Origin: Opisthocomus hoazin
Taxonomy: Eukaryota; Chordata; Aves; Opisthocomiformes; Opisthocomidae
Reading direction: 5' to 3'
Assembly: GCF_030867145.1 (NCBI RefSeq)
Contig: NC_134416.1
Location: 93,783,183-93,847,182 of the forward strand
DNA: 64,000 nt
Shown here in pieces: positions 49,601 to 62,000 of this stretch. How positions within the stretch are numbered: position 1 is the stretch's first letter; every line of letters starts with the position of its first letter. The position numbers and the translations under genes are program-made. The notes beneath the pieces are model-generated. The model made no database searches, was not told the DNA's origin, and worked only from the letters and a program-made list of their open reading frames with translations.

Positions 49601-51989
49601 ATATTATATTTGATGCAAAAAGGATTTCTGGAAAATAGTATTTTTAAAAAATCTTGTATCTTGATTGACACTATAAATTGACTAACCCTCATGGAAACAC
49701 TATCAACAATTTGCTCTATTTTATTTTTGTGGGTTTTTTTTCCCTAAATAAAAATACGTAATTGGAACTATTTCTCTAACTTTCTGGCAAAGCTAAAATG
49801 ACTTTTCTCTGTGTTGTACAATTCCCCCTCTAGATGGTAGAAGAGAACAAACTCTAAGGTACTTGCACTGTGAAGACTGAGATGACACTAAAGAAAAATG
49901 ATGTTGCCTGTGAAAGTACAATGCAAAGAAGCTGAAAAGTCATGCTATTTTAAATTCTCTGTGTTCTGTTTTCATCTGACACAGGTAAAAAGAGTTATGC
50001 TGGATCCACTGACGGTTCCTAGTAAACTTAAACCTGGAATTCTGAAGGAGTGTTACTATCAAAAACTTTCATGCACTACGATCTGCTTTTACACAAGTGT
50101 TTGGAAAATCCTTTCTTAAGAATAGAAACATCATTATTGAAATAGTTGTTTAGCATAAAACATTATTTCAATAGTCCCGCACATCTTCTCTTTTCTTTAT
50201 AAAATCCTTCTCTTGATTTCCTTCAATGTAGCTGAACCGAAATCTCCATATGTCCAGTGGTTACTGCCCGGATCCTGAACTGCTTCCGTGAACCTCTACC
50301 TTTCTTATATTAGTTTTGAGAAATTAGTATTAAACTTCCATTTTTTGCAATTTCTCATTTCTTAAAGCACAAAATGCCCTTCCAGGTTTTTATTTCCAAG
50401 CTGTATTACACGGTGAGTCTTCCACGTCTCAAAATGTTACTGAATGAAGAGATGTAGAGCTCACTAAAAGATCCGATATAAACCAACTTCTTTTCAATCC
50501 ACTAGTAAACGAGGAAAAAGAATCCTATATTTACATGTGCCTGCCCTGTGACCACTGGCTTTATTAAAGGTCAAGAGATCCCTCTCAGCAGCAGGAAGCA
50601 AACTCAGCTGTAAAATTATCTCAGGTCTAGACACTGAAGGCCTCATATTGGTAGAACGAATCACAACCTATAAAGTATATGTAAACCTCTGTTCGTTGTC
50701 TTCTATTGTCTTAAATTTTGCATCAATAGATGCTGATTTTAATTCACTATTATCTGAAAATACTAAAAAACATTATCCCATGATCTCTGAAGGAGGATAA
50801 ATGAGCAGGTAATACTCTCTTTCAATAATGGTGAAGGCCATCAGTGCTATTACGTTATAGCCATGCAGACATTCAGATATTACCTAGAAAAAAGTGCCCA
50901 GCCACTTTCTCCCTCAGTTGCTCAGCTTTGCTTCTTGTAATATCGTCTATCTTCTAGACCTGCAGTTCATCCACAGGCCACCATCGTCCCCACGCCTGAA
51001 TTTCCGATGTCAAAAGGAATCAACATTGAAAAAAAACCCATTCTCCTTCATCCTGAAGCAAAAGGAGCACAGGAGTAATTTCTAGCTCATCTCTGGTGAG
51101 TTTCATTCACACACATAAGATACCTGATGGGCACTTTCACATTTCTTTAACCACGGAATCAAATTCATGGTTTCTCCCCCCACCACCACTTTTTCCAACC
51201 TTTTCTGGATTCTTCCAAAATGAATGTTTGCAAGGCAAGAGTTTAAAACACCTGTGCAAAGACAAAAGGGATTTTTTACTGGCAGACTAACATTTCTATT
51301 GATGAGATCATTCTAGGTGTCTTACAGTGTCGCTACACTGCTCTCGGGTGCTGCACCGGCAACCTTCATTCCTGTGTTTCCTAACTATTAAATGACTGTC
51401 TTTGTGACTTCTCCACATTGTCCAGTGAATTGTCTTCTACTGCTTAAATTATAAACCAAAAACCTTCCACTGAAGAGCGACACTCACCGTATGGAAGCAT
51501 ATCAATCAGGCAGGGTTAGTGAGCAGTGCTCACTTCCGTATACAAACTGGTAGAGTTTGTACAGCAAACGATGAAATGGGTAGACACCCAGGTGACTGTG
51601 ATATAACAGCGAAACCACAGCCCTTGTACAGACGTTACACATCGCAAATCCATTAGTGTTCTCTGGACACTAAGGGTGATCCTGCCAAGAAAGTATATTT
51701 GTATTTCCAGATTGTTGGGGGTAAGGTTTCTCACCCACAGAAAGAAACAATCACAGAATAGTACGGACTACTCCCTCCTGGATTAATAGCTGTTTCAAAG
51801 GAATTAAATAAAGGATGAGAATAAATGTTGAGTTGGAAATCAATACAAAGGAATCTGTCCTGTTGAACACATCGAGTTTTTGGAAAAGGAGAAAAGCAGG
51901 CAAAGTTAGGAAGGATATGAAATAATTCATGATAATCAAAGCTTCATTATACAGTTGCAACAGATTTCACAATATTGTATGCTGGGGCA
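46606..51989. other. Intergenic sequence without recognised features
   Basis: AT-rich sequence. No gene, RNA or confident transposon was seen. Confidence 0.45.
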
Positions 51990-52620
51990 ATTTAAAGACT
52001 GTTAAAATTTAATATTGATAAATGTAAACAGGAAAAAGCAACTCTTGATTATATGTACACATGCTAGGCTCTAAATTACCTATTACCTTTGAGAAAATAG
52101 ACTTTGAAGTCACTGGGAATGATGTTAGCAATTCTTGGTAAAAGAATATAGACTAAAACATTATGCTATCCCATAAACGTATAGTCCTTCCATTTCAAAA
52201 ACAGGCATAGAAAAGTGTGAAAAGGAGGAATAAAGATATCAATAACTTTCACATAATGAGAGATTAAACAGACTCTTCAGTGAGGACAAGAGACAATTCA
52301 GGATATATAAAGTTATGAATAGCATGGGAGAGGTGATTAAGCAATGATTACTCACTTATTTCTCACAGCACAAGAACAAGACAGCACCCAATGAGATTAC
52401 AAGGCAGCTGCTTTAAAACAAGCCAAAGGAAGTGCTTTTTCATACAGCACAAAATTAAATAGCGGAACTCATGGGATACTGTGGAGGTCAAAAATATAAG
52501 TGAATTCAAAAAATATTAGAAATGTAACATAGGCCCATCAGAGCTATTAAACACGATATTCTAGATTAAATTTCCATCTGGGGAAGTCCTGATGGCTAGA
52601 AGCTGGGAGAGTACAAAGCA
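51990..52620 (+). mobile_element. Possible ancient CR1/L3-like LINE relic
   Basis: Read on the plus strand with many stops and shifts, the stretch resembles the end of a CR1/L3-type ORF2: a LFSEDKRQFRIYKVMNSMGE-like piece near 52275-52335, then a SCFKTSQRK-like and a RNSWDTVEVKNISEFKK-like piece to about 52520. The pattern of pieces in the right order is suggestive only. Confidence 0.3.
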
Positions 52621-54589
52621 AAAAGGATTGCTCTATATTTGCCAGGTTTCCTGTGTGCCTTGTCTAAGCACCCACAATTGTCACTGTCAGAGACAAGCGA
52701 CCTAAGCAACCTTTTGGTCTGACCACTTATGTCTACTTTTACACCTTGTAGGTGGTCCTGCCAGTGGAGAAGTGGGTGGCAGACAGTGACATACAAGTTC
52801 CATGTGCAAATCAGTTCATAAACACTGTAGCAGCGTAAAGATACTTAAGATCAGTCTATTCAAGCTCCTTTGGGTGTGGGAGATCTTTCTAGCCCAAGTG
52901 CAGTATATCACGGACGTACCTTTGCTGAGCCAGCCTGGGTCCAGGAGCGTGCTCTCAGCTGGATTTAGCCCTGTCGAATGTCCCTTGGCCCATGCAGTGC
53001 CAGGTCAGCTGTCTCCTGTCGCAGGGCTTCCCCTTCCAGGGGCACAGACTCCGCATAACACGCTGCACAGCTGGGTCTACACATCTGTAAAACCCTGCAA
53101 CCAAGCTAGTAAAGCTCCCCCAGAAAGAGACGCACCGAAGACTGCACTGAGGACGCATCAAAGCAAGCTCTCCAGGTGACAGCTCAGGTCTGGAGGCAGA
53201 ATCTACCTTCTCTTTCTTTTGGGGTTGTACCAGCCTTCCGTGACTGAGCTGTACAGCTGACAGTATCATGCTTACGTGTTTCGAAGCTACTAGCTAAGTA
53301 AGAAAAGGAACGCTGAAACTCACGAATACTAGTTTTCAACTCCAGCAAGTCTTCCAATAACTCCAGTTCTTTCCTCCCCTGTTGCCACTCTCATCTTCTC
53401 CTGCCTCTCTCCCCAGTGCTTTCATCTTAATACCATCTTGCCTTTCTTCTCAAACTTCTGTCCCACCCCCTGCTTGCTGATACACCTTCCACACCAATCC
53501 TGTCCTTCTAACCACAGCTGCCTTTGCTTCTCTTCTTTCCTATCCGTAGCCAGCTTTGCTCTAGTTTCCTTCACTGGGCTTCTTGTGCTAACCCACTTCG
53601 GAATCACCGTGTTCCTCCTTCTCATGCTCTTGCTCCTGGCTTTCTCCACCTGTCTTTTTCTCCTTCCAGATGTTTTCTGGAGCAGCTGTTTCCACCACTG
53701 CACAAAGCCCAGATGGCCGGGTACTGACTATAGAGAGACTGGCACGCTCTTCTCGGTTCCTGCGCCTGGAGCCCTGTGCTGTCCCACTCTGCTCCTGTAG
53801 TGCCAGAAATAGATGGGGCTTAGCCACACAGAGGAAATGTGAGGGGCTGAAGAATGCTTATGGTCTTCAGAGATGTTATGTGCTGACCTCCTGGGTCTCC
53901 ACATGGCTTAAGTGGGGTTTTTTTTCCCCAGAACTCTGGCAGTTGGTCACTCTTCAGTAGTTTCACAGCGACAGGCATTTCCTTTATTCCAGGACCACTG
54001 CCACATCTAAACTTGGAGACACCATCCCAGAGATACAACATTTCCACAGTGAAAAAGCTTTGAGAATACCTGCAGTGCGTGTGTAATAAATCACTTTTAC
54101 TCTGTTCCCCAATGCAGGTCCATGGTTTCAGTGGAAGCTCAACAAGCAGCCCCGTTCTGGCGGACACGGCCCATGGAAAGTTCCAGCCAGATAGTTCCAG
54201 GCTGGCAAATTTTAAACAACTGGAAAGAGAGACTTCTAATGGGAAATGTTAGGTAGTCTCACGTGTGGCCTTCCAAACTGCATACTCTCCCTCCTTTAAG
54301 TACGTGTGTGCATGTATGTATGTACAGCCGTATAGATTCAAACTGCATCCACTTAAACACTACCATTAGGACAACATTGTTGCTGTAAAACTCCTTCCCT
54401 ACTGAACGATTTTTGCCTGGGTTTCCCAGCACAGCACAGCACTGCCTTGCACGGGACACGCAGGACACTCGGAACAAACCACGCTAGTACTGCAGCCACT
54501 ATACAGTTCCAGCTACCGCAGTCGGCAATTATGTGAAGCAGAGAAAATGATGGGCCTGCTAACGAGCCTGGAGAGCCAGCGAAGAACCT
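52621..54589. other. Intergenic sequence without recognised features
   Basis: GC content rises toward the MBOAT1 island. The open frames (up to 126 codons) have no family similarity. A short GTGTGTGCATGTATGTATGT run lies near 54304. Confidence 0.45.
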
Positions 54590-55449
54590 GTGGGGTATTT
54601 GGGGTTCCGAGCGCGTCAGCTTTGCCGCGCTGCCCGAGTTCTCCTTGCGGCACAGGGCTGCGTCGCCCGGGCCCGGCGTCAGCCTGCCACAGGCCGCCCT
54701 GGCAGAAGCCCCTTCACAGCGGCCGTGTTTCACGTGGCAGATGAACCTCCCATCACTTCAAACCCCTACTCCTTTGTTATTTTTTCCCTTATCAAGGAAA
54801 ACTCGGTGTTTTCCCGAACCACGCGCATCTCGGTCCCCAGCGACGCGACCCGCAGGCCGAACGCGAGGTAATTCCCCATTAAAACCAGCAGCACTCCTAA
54901 CAGCCATGGCTGCAAAAAAAAAAACCCGTGTCTGGGCGAAAAAAAACCCCACGGAAACCTCGCCCCAGCGGCCCGGGCTGCGGAAGCCCGGCGCTCCTCG
55001 GCCCGGCCCGGCAGCTGGGCCCGCGGCTGCTGGCGGGGGCCCGGCTGCACCAAGCCCGCCCGGCCCACAGCGAGCCCCGCCCCGCTCCTCTCCGAGCGCT
55101 GCCGCCGCGGCCTCAGCCGCTGGGCCGTTATAACCGACCGGCCGCCATAACCGGCCACCGCCCCGGGCGAGCTCGGCTGCCTGCCTGCCCCCCCACCCCC
55201 CTTCTCCTGGGGGGCGGCAGGTGAGGCCCCGGCAGCGGCCAGGCCTCTGCGCGCCCCACCCCGCCCCCGGCCGTTGGCAGCGGCCCCGCCCCGCCGAGCG
55301 CCCCCTGCGGCCCGGCGGGCGCGGCGCGGCGCGGGGCGGCGGCCGGCGGGCGCGGCGCGGCGCGGGTCGGCTCGGCTCTGCTCGGCGCGGTGCGGGTGCG
55401 GTGTGGTGCGGGCGGGCGGGCGCAGGTGAGCCGGGGGGGGGGATGCAGC
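54590..55449 (+). promoter_or_regulatory. MBOAT1: MBOAT1 promoter and 5' UTR, CpG island
   Basis: CpG-dense sequence rises from about 54590 and continues into the gene to about 56030. About 300 bp before the ATG are paired TAACCG-containing elements: a partly palindromic GTTATAAC at 55127-55134 and a second copy, CCATAACCGG, at 55145-55154. The second overlaps GCCGCCAT (55141-55148), which resembles the YY1 core on the opposite strand. No TATA box fits. The last 200 bp is a run of GCGCGGC-type low-complexity sequence. The start site is not visible; a broad CpG-island promoter is likely. Confidence 0.65.
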
Positions 55450-55539
55450 ATGGCCGAGCCGCCCGGCGCCCCGCCCCGCACCACCGGCTCCACGTTGCTG
55501 CACCCGCTGAGCGCGCTGCTGGGCATCCCGCTGGACCAG
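55450..55539 (+). CDS. MBOAT1: MBOAT1 coding exon 1 (lysophospholipid acyltransferase 1), partial gene
   Basis: This is the first coding exon of MBOAT1 (LPLAT1/LPEAT1), an endoplasmic-reticulum multi-pass MBOAT enzyme that re-acylates lysophospholipids, mainly lysophosphatidylethanolamine and lysophosphatidylserine, preferring oleoyl-CoA. The 30 residues start MAEPPGAPP and contain TTGSTLLHPLS and LLGIPLDQ. Human MBOAT1 has RTTGSTYLHPLSELLGIPLDQ here; MBOAT2 has the more divergent TTGSTLLQPLS...LPIDQ. The HPLS/LLGIPLDQ pattern therefore favours MBOAT1. The ATG at 55450 follows GCAGC, with G at +4. The donor CAG|GTGAGG follows at 55540 in phase 0, where the family continues VNFVVCQ in exon 2 (not in the window). 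No transmembrane segment or catalytic His/Asn lies on this exon. The gene diverges from E2F3, as in human. Confidence 0.9.
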
Positions 55540-55541
55540 GT
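55540..55541 (+). other. MBOAT1: Splice donor of MBOAT1 exon 1
   Basis: CAG|GTGAGG directly follows the Gln codon of IPLDQ and is a near-consensus donor. Beyond it the frame turns to low-complexity GC-rich sequence with no MBOAT similarity. Confidence 0.88.
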
Positions 55542-55554
55542 GAGGCTGCGCGGC

Positions 55555-55579
55555 GGGACGGGACGGGACGGGACGGGAC
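55555..55579. repeat. GGGAC pentanucleotide repeat
   Basis: Five tandem GGGAC units 15 bp into MBOAT1 intron 1, followed about 70 bp later by GGGCC units (about 55647-55672). On the sense strand both are G-rich and could form G-quadruplexes or R-loops. Confidence 0.9.
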
Positions 55580-56029
55580 GGAGCCCCGGCGGGAAGCCTT
55601 GGATCGTCGGCGGGGGGGGAAGGGACCGCGCACGGCGGGGCGAGGTGGGGCCGGGCCGGGCCGGGCCGGGCGGGCTGCGGCGCTGGAAGCCCTCCGGTTC
55701 TCCCGGCGATGCCTGGCGCAAGCAGGCGGGTCCCGGGGCTGAGGTGCCGGCCCGGCTGCGGGCGGCGGTCGGGCGGGGGGACCGGTGCCGTTACCTCGGG
55801 GCGCCGGCTGCGGGTCCGCGGGCGCGAGCCCACCCCCCCCACTCCCCCCCTTCGTTGTCCCTCGGGTCCGGGCGCACCTGCCGCCTCCCCGCGTCCTGTC
55901 GAGCCCGGTCGGGGAGTCGGTGGCGGGCGGGAGGAGCCGCCGCCGGACCGGGGCGAGGGGAGGTTGACCTGTTGCTCGGAGGGACCGGGGCGGCAGGGGC
56001 GGGCTGGTGAGAAATCGACGGGAGGTTGA

Positions 56030-59000
56030 GGTTTGTTTGCTTTCCTCTGTTTGCAGAGTGGCTGGTGCTAGGTGTCGTTTTTTACTACTGTTTAGTTTTG
56101 AAGTTAAGAAATACATCGTTTTATAGATTAAACCCCTACATCTAACCATACCACTTTTTCCTTTTTTTAACAGAAAGCAGTTTTTGATGCAAAAAAGAGC
56201 TCTGTTGCTCAACACTAAAACAGTCCAGCAATAAAGGCGTAGAATTATAAGCTATGAGTTTAGGAGAAGGTGCATGTACAGCGATAACTTCTTTTTTGAG
56301 GTATTCTGTGCCACGACTGGTCAGTGTGGGAACACTGAAGGAACCGGGAATAGCAAACGCTTGCTGTTCCAGCTGGCTTGCGGCAGCGCGGTGCGCGTAC
56401 GGTGTTAGGCTGACTGGGTCACCGAACAATGAAGACTTGACAGACTGCAGTTTTCCTTTCTAAGCCTTCCAAAACTCGTCCTTCCATTCAGCCAAGGTGA
56501 TACAAAGGCGATGTTGTCCGTGGAGAAAACTTCCCCCCGTGCCCTTCCGGGCCTGAGGATGCTGCGCTGCGTCTGGTTACGTGCGGTGTTTGTCCCAGGA
56601 CCCCGGTCTCAGGGGTGCTGATGGCGGGCGCCTGCGTGCCTGGTGGTTTGTGGCTGGAGCCCACACCAGAAAGCGGGGGGCACGTGCCCCGGGGTTTGCG
56701 GCGTGCTGGCACCGGTGCCCTCCCTGCAAAGAACCCAGCTGGCTCCAGCAGCGTGGAGCAGCGGTGGGCCAGGAGGAACCCCCCCTTGCTGGAGTTCCTC
56801 ACAGAACTATGATGCTTAAACGCAGCTTTCCTCACCTTAAAATCACACACACCCCCTCCACCCCGGGATCCTGCTTAATTGTCCCTATGAGATTATGCTA
56901 TCAGTCATTTAAAAAGTCTCCCCTGCTCCTCTTACCCCACTGCACTATGCGGGACTGTGCCGAGTGTCAGAGGTTTCTGCTGCCCTGAGGTAGGAAATAC
57001 CCAAATGGCTGCCTGCAAGCGCTGTGCCACCACTATCCCTCAAATGGCATCAGTTTTAAGTCCGACCTGCGGTGCCGATGCCCTCGGGAACAAAATAAAA
57101 CCACTTTCAACCCTTTCACAGAGCTCTTTTGCCAGGTGGGTTGGCTACATTTGTCACTAGAATGAGAGAGGGCTTTCGCTGAGAGGGAAAAGTTCTCTCG
57201 CTCCTCTGCGCAGGGTGGAGGTCTGCACATGAAAGACTGTTTTGCTAGATGTGAATCCCATGTGTAGCAGGGACCGGTTTCATACGAGTCCCTTCCTGCA
57301 GCGCTGACGGGCTCTCTGCGCCTTCCGCTCAGTGGCTGGGCTGGACAGGGGAGGTGATCTCTGGTTTGTCACTGTATGTCAGCCTCATCGCGCCTGGCCT
57401 GTGGGACGCTGACAGCCTAAATCTCCCTCGGGCCGGTGTGGCTGGCAGTTCCCCGGGCTCGCCCTGAGCCTTCAGAAGTGCCCAGAGAGCGAGAGACAAA
57501 GGCGCGCGGGTGGAGTTCAGACCCTTCGGGTTACTGTGAGAGCTGTTTGCGCGAAGTGGACGGAGGGCTTGTCCCTGCTTTTGTATCGATGGTTTTCCAG
57601 GAGGTCTGTGCTATGAGTTCAGCCTACGAGAAAGACCAGAAAAAAAGCTGGGCTGGAGGTCTGAAAAGTGAAAGCGATGATCGTTACCCTTCCATAGCAG
57701 GGGCAGAGAAGCTGCAGCAATCGTAGGTGAAAAATGTTTTTGTCATCTGAGAAGCAGCTGTTGTATCACTCACTGTGGGCAGCACGGACGAACATGAAAA
57801 TGTCCTTTTTCACATTGGTCATTTTCTTCATTTTAAAAAACTCCAACTTTGTTTTAAAAAAAGCATAGAATGACAGAGGGTGCAATTCCTAGCTGCACCG
57901 TGTACCTGGCACACTTTTCACGTTTTGTTTAGTAGAGGGTGTATTGCATGAGAACATAGCGGTGTTTTCTGCTTTAGGTGCTAAAATAATCCCGATGTCT
58001 CAGCATGTATTTGCATGTCTCTTTAACGGATGATTTATCTTTGAATTTAGCATTGAAATATTATTTTTCAAGAAGTGCTATATTCAGTAACAAGACTAAT
58101 GAGCTTGAAAGAGGATGAAAAGACTCTCTGTGTTCCAATCATTCTCATATCCCAGGAAAGCAGACTTTGAAGTTTAGCTGACTGGTGTTCTAAAAATATC
58201 TTGCTAGGTCAATGACATACCTCCAGCAGCATTTGGAAAAGAGTTTTGAGTTTGTTTGTTTTTTCCTTATCACATATGCCCCAAATCACTGTCTCTGGAA
58301 CATTGTCCCTCTAGTATGCTTATACAGTAACTTTTGGCAAAGTATATACTTTTTCTGTCATATATGCCCTAAATGACTAGTTTTAGAAGGTCGTCCTCTA
58401 CCATAAATTAGTGAAATATAGGAAGTTAAACATTAAACTTTTAATAGTGTAATATCTGTAAACAAAGTGCATGTGTGTATAAATACAGTGAAGAAATAAA
58501 TACACTATTTAAAGGTATATTAAAACTAAGTTTAATGGCAGCATTTATGCATTTGTAGTTTTACCGTGCCTTCCCAAGCCCTAGGCATCTCTAGAAGTAA
58601 TTCAGAATCAAGGGGTTAAGACATAAGATTAAAATGTTTCACTTCTCAAGGTTATTTTTCAGTACCCTTGATATCCCAGCTCACCTGTTGCCTTAGAAGT
58701 AGGAGCCCAAATGCAAATCTTCGACTGCTGTACAACAAATTGTACATTTTAACAGGCCTTACGCTGACCTATGTCAGACAATACTGAGTTTGTTGACTTT
58801 CGGGGAAATATGTTCCGTGTTCAAGGAGACTCTGTCAAGAAAATACATTAGCATCTTCTCCTGTTTATGTCGGAGGGCTTTTAACTTCGGTCTTTTCATG
58901 GAGGAGGCCAACCGTGTTTCCCTAAAGAGGGGAAAATGTGTGTTTAAACTGAATTTTGGATGCTTTGGCTGCTGGTTATACACCTTATTTGTCATTTTAA

Positions 59001-62000
59001 TCGTTTCGTTTGAGCTGGTCTGCATAGTTGTGTTTTGGCAGCAGTTTAAATAAAACACCAACTCTGTGGGGGGACTATGGGACATGCCTCTGAGTCTTGA
59101 GATAGCTGAAGTATTAGAGATGTCTTCCCACCATTCCTTGGGTTTGAATAGCTCTCTGGCCAAAGCATGCTGATGAATTGGTTTAAAAAGGAGAAAGAAG
59201 AAAAAAGTGTATGGGTATTTTTTTATTTTACAAAACTCAACATGAGTTCTGATCTCAAAATCAGGAGTTGTTTTGCCAAATTTCACATTTTTCAGCTCTT
59301 CTGCTGTCTGACTTCAGTTTTGCTTCTATGCTTTTTGGTTTAGTCAGCAGATTTGTTAGTCCCAGCCCTCTTTGCTTGACTTTTCTAACCCACTTTTCAG
59401 GCAGTGAAAATCCAGATAAAAAATTAGCTGGCTCAGAACTCAACAGGCTGGGAACTTTAAGGTTCCTTTAATGGTCATCACTAGGAGCATTAGAAGACGC
59501 AGTGCTGAAGGAAAAAACAAATGTTAGCGATTGAAGCGAGATAAATAAAGATGGAAGTTCACTGAGGACACAAGTGGGATTAGTATCAGATTTTTACCTG
59601 GAAAAAGCTACTCTAAGGCAGCAGCTGTCCATGTTTGGTATGAACTATGCTACATTTTAATTCCCTCATACCAGTCATCCTGCAATCGAAAATTCAGTGT
59701 TTTCATTTTGAATTGCAGCGCTGCTTGTCAGATTTAATGCCTCCCTGCCTGACACCCTCAACTGCAAAAAATAAAGCTGTGTAACTTTTAGTTATTTGAT
59801 AAACAGCAAGCAAAAACGAAATTTGACATCAACATCTTAAAACACATTTATAGAGAGAGATTACTTAGGTTGCCAGACCAACTTTAATTTCAGCATTTTC
59901 TGACTTTCCAGTACCCAGATTTATAAAATGATTGTCCTTAAATCGGGAGCTTTTTACTATAATGCCATGAAGGCCAGAGCGCTTGGTTTAAAGAACAGAG
60001 ACGTAGTCTGGCTGACCCTGTTTTGGGTCCCCAGTTAAATGGGCGCCCAGAGGCAGGGCAGTTCGTAGGGCTTTGCTGTGCGTTCGGAGCAAATCCACTC
60101 TCTAACTTGTTGCACCCGCTTGTGCTGAGCCAAAGATTCTGTGTGTTCCTGAGACAGAGGTATAGTGCTTTGCAAAGATGAAGGCCATCTCCAAAGCATT
60201 TATTTCTGTTTAGGTCAGCTATTACTAACAGTTGCAATAATACACATTTTCCTCTGCCTTGGAAACCCGTTCTGCCTTCTTCAACGTGTTCCCGCTCAGT
60301 TTGGCACTGCAGTCTTGAACCTTGTGGCTGATGTCTTGATACTATGGGTGTAAATATTTCCACATCCCTCATGCCTTGAAAACAAAGTCTGTCCTATGAA
60401 GTTTTTCATTTGGCAAGGGACAAAAGTGCAACTGGAATCAGCTGTTTGCAATTTTCCCCCTTTTAAGCACTTTCCTGCTCATTTGTGTTAAATGAGATCT
60501 GGAAAAATAAATGTTGAAGTGCTGCGTAAAGTTTCCTGAAACCTTCTCTGCACATGAATCACACCAGCACCGATTTAGTGGTGCTCTGCAGCTATTTTGA
60601 GACAATATAAAGCAGTGGCGAAGACTCTTGGGCTCCAGCCTAGGGGTCTAGGCACCGAGCACAGAGCTGGCTCTGTGCTTGCAGGGGAGACCCTGATGCT
60701 GAGGACTGACTGCGCCTTGGCCAGGCTGGCAGGGTGCTTAATGCCCTGGCTGCTCCTTGGCTCCTCTTACAGTTCATGAGAATGAGCAGCGCTCGAGGCA
60801 GACTTGCACGTGGTAATCCCTGGGCAGGGGGGGCGCGGTGCTGGGCTTGGCACCAGTGCAGAGGTGAATCCAACCTTCTGTACTTGTCCAAAACCAAGTA
60901 AAATGCCTGATGTCATTGGTCCATGTTTCTCTTCAGAGTCAAAAAATCCCTCTGTATGTGACCTAGTTGTTACAGGTAGCCTTGAGGGTGCTAAACCTCA
61001 TCTTCTGGATGCTCGGGTAGTCTAGTGAGGGTACGTAAGGAGGGCTTCCAGAAACTCAGGCTTGCTCTTAAAAGTACAGCCTGATGCATAAATTTCTACT
61101 CTCCGTTACTAATAGTGGGAGTGTTGACATAAACATGTAGTTTGGATCAGCAGTGTGCTTTGGGGATGAATCTCCTGCGTGTCCCCACTTAGCACACTTC
61201 ATATGTTGAAGTGGCCCCAGAGCATCGGCACAGGGTTGCTTTCTGAGAGAGTGCTTCAGCCGCTTAAGAGCACGCTGCTCGCAGCACCAGAGTCCAGCTC
61301 CTCCGAAGTGGGACCCTCCAGACGACGAGTCACGTGAATGTGGGGTCCTTGTCCTTAGCTGTTTTGCTCTTCAGACCCACTTCTGCTGCGCCCTGCTAAG
61401 ACAGGCGCAGTGGAAATCTCAGACCTTCATTTGGTGGTTTCTTCAGAGCATAGCACTGGTCAGGCTTGTTTGGTCACTTCTGACAAGGTGGAATCCAGTC
61501 TGTTCTGCGCGGGGCTCGGCTGGGTCAGCCTGTCCTGCTTCTGCCTGCGGGGAGACTGGAAAGTGGAGAAAAATGGCCAAGCGGAAGCCCTTCGGGTGGT
61601 CCCTCACCAGAGCGAGGTGTGGGATCGGATCATTCTCCTTGCTTACCATATTGACTGGAAATGTTGATTTTCACTAGTCCTTTTTTCTCTTGCTGAAGGC
61701 ATTTTAAACAGCTTTTGCAGAATCGCACATGAGCACCAAAGCAAAGACAAAAGCACAAGCAGTAGTTTTGGGGGGGACTAGTTATAGTATGTTGCATCCT
61801 TAATGGAGTTGCATGGCAAACAATTTTTTACTGTGTTTTGGGCTTCCCTCATGATAAGAAAATTTCAAACAAAAAAAAAAAGAAATATCAATAATATGAG
61901 GAAAAAACCCCTTCTAAACATATTTTTGAATCAAATAAATTGAAACATTTACAAATTCCCAAAGAGTTTGTTCTCAGTCATTCCTCTAAGTTGTAGTAAA

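Larger units (their letters stand above)
28201..54589. other. Intergenic region between divergent E2F3 and MBOAT1
   Basis: About 26 kb between the two CpG islands. It holds five CR1 copies or fragments plus one possible relic, and three simple or tandem repeats, described separately. No spliced protein-coding gene is recognisable. The longest convincing coding-type frame is the CR1 reverse transcriptase at 45231-46577. Confidence 0.6.

Noticed and set aside
51750..51780. AATCACAGAATAGTACGGAC as a CR1 3' end
   Set aside because: Only the first few bases agree with the octamer end; the following CR1 3' region is absent.
54758..56215. 485- and 358-codon minus-strand open frames over the MBOAT1 island
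   Set aside because: Antisense read-through of CpG-island DNA made of Pro/Arg/Ala/Gly. No conserved motif; the opposite strand carries the real exon.
58774..59286. 170-codon minus-strand open frame in AT-rich MBOAT1 intron
   Set aside because: Unusual length for AT-rich DNA, but it opens at GTG with the first ATG near residue 68, and no part matches a family I know.
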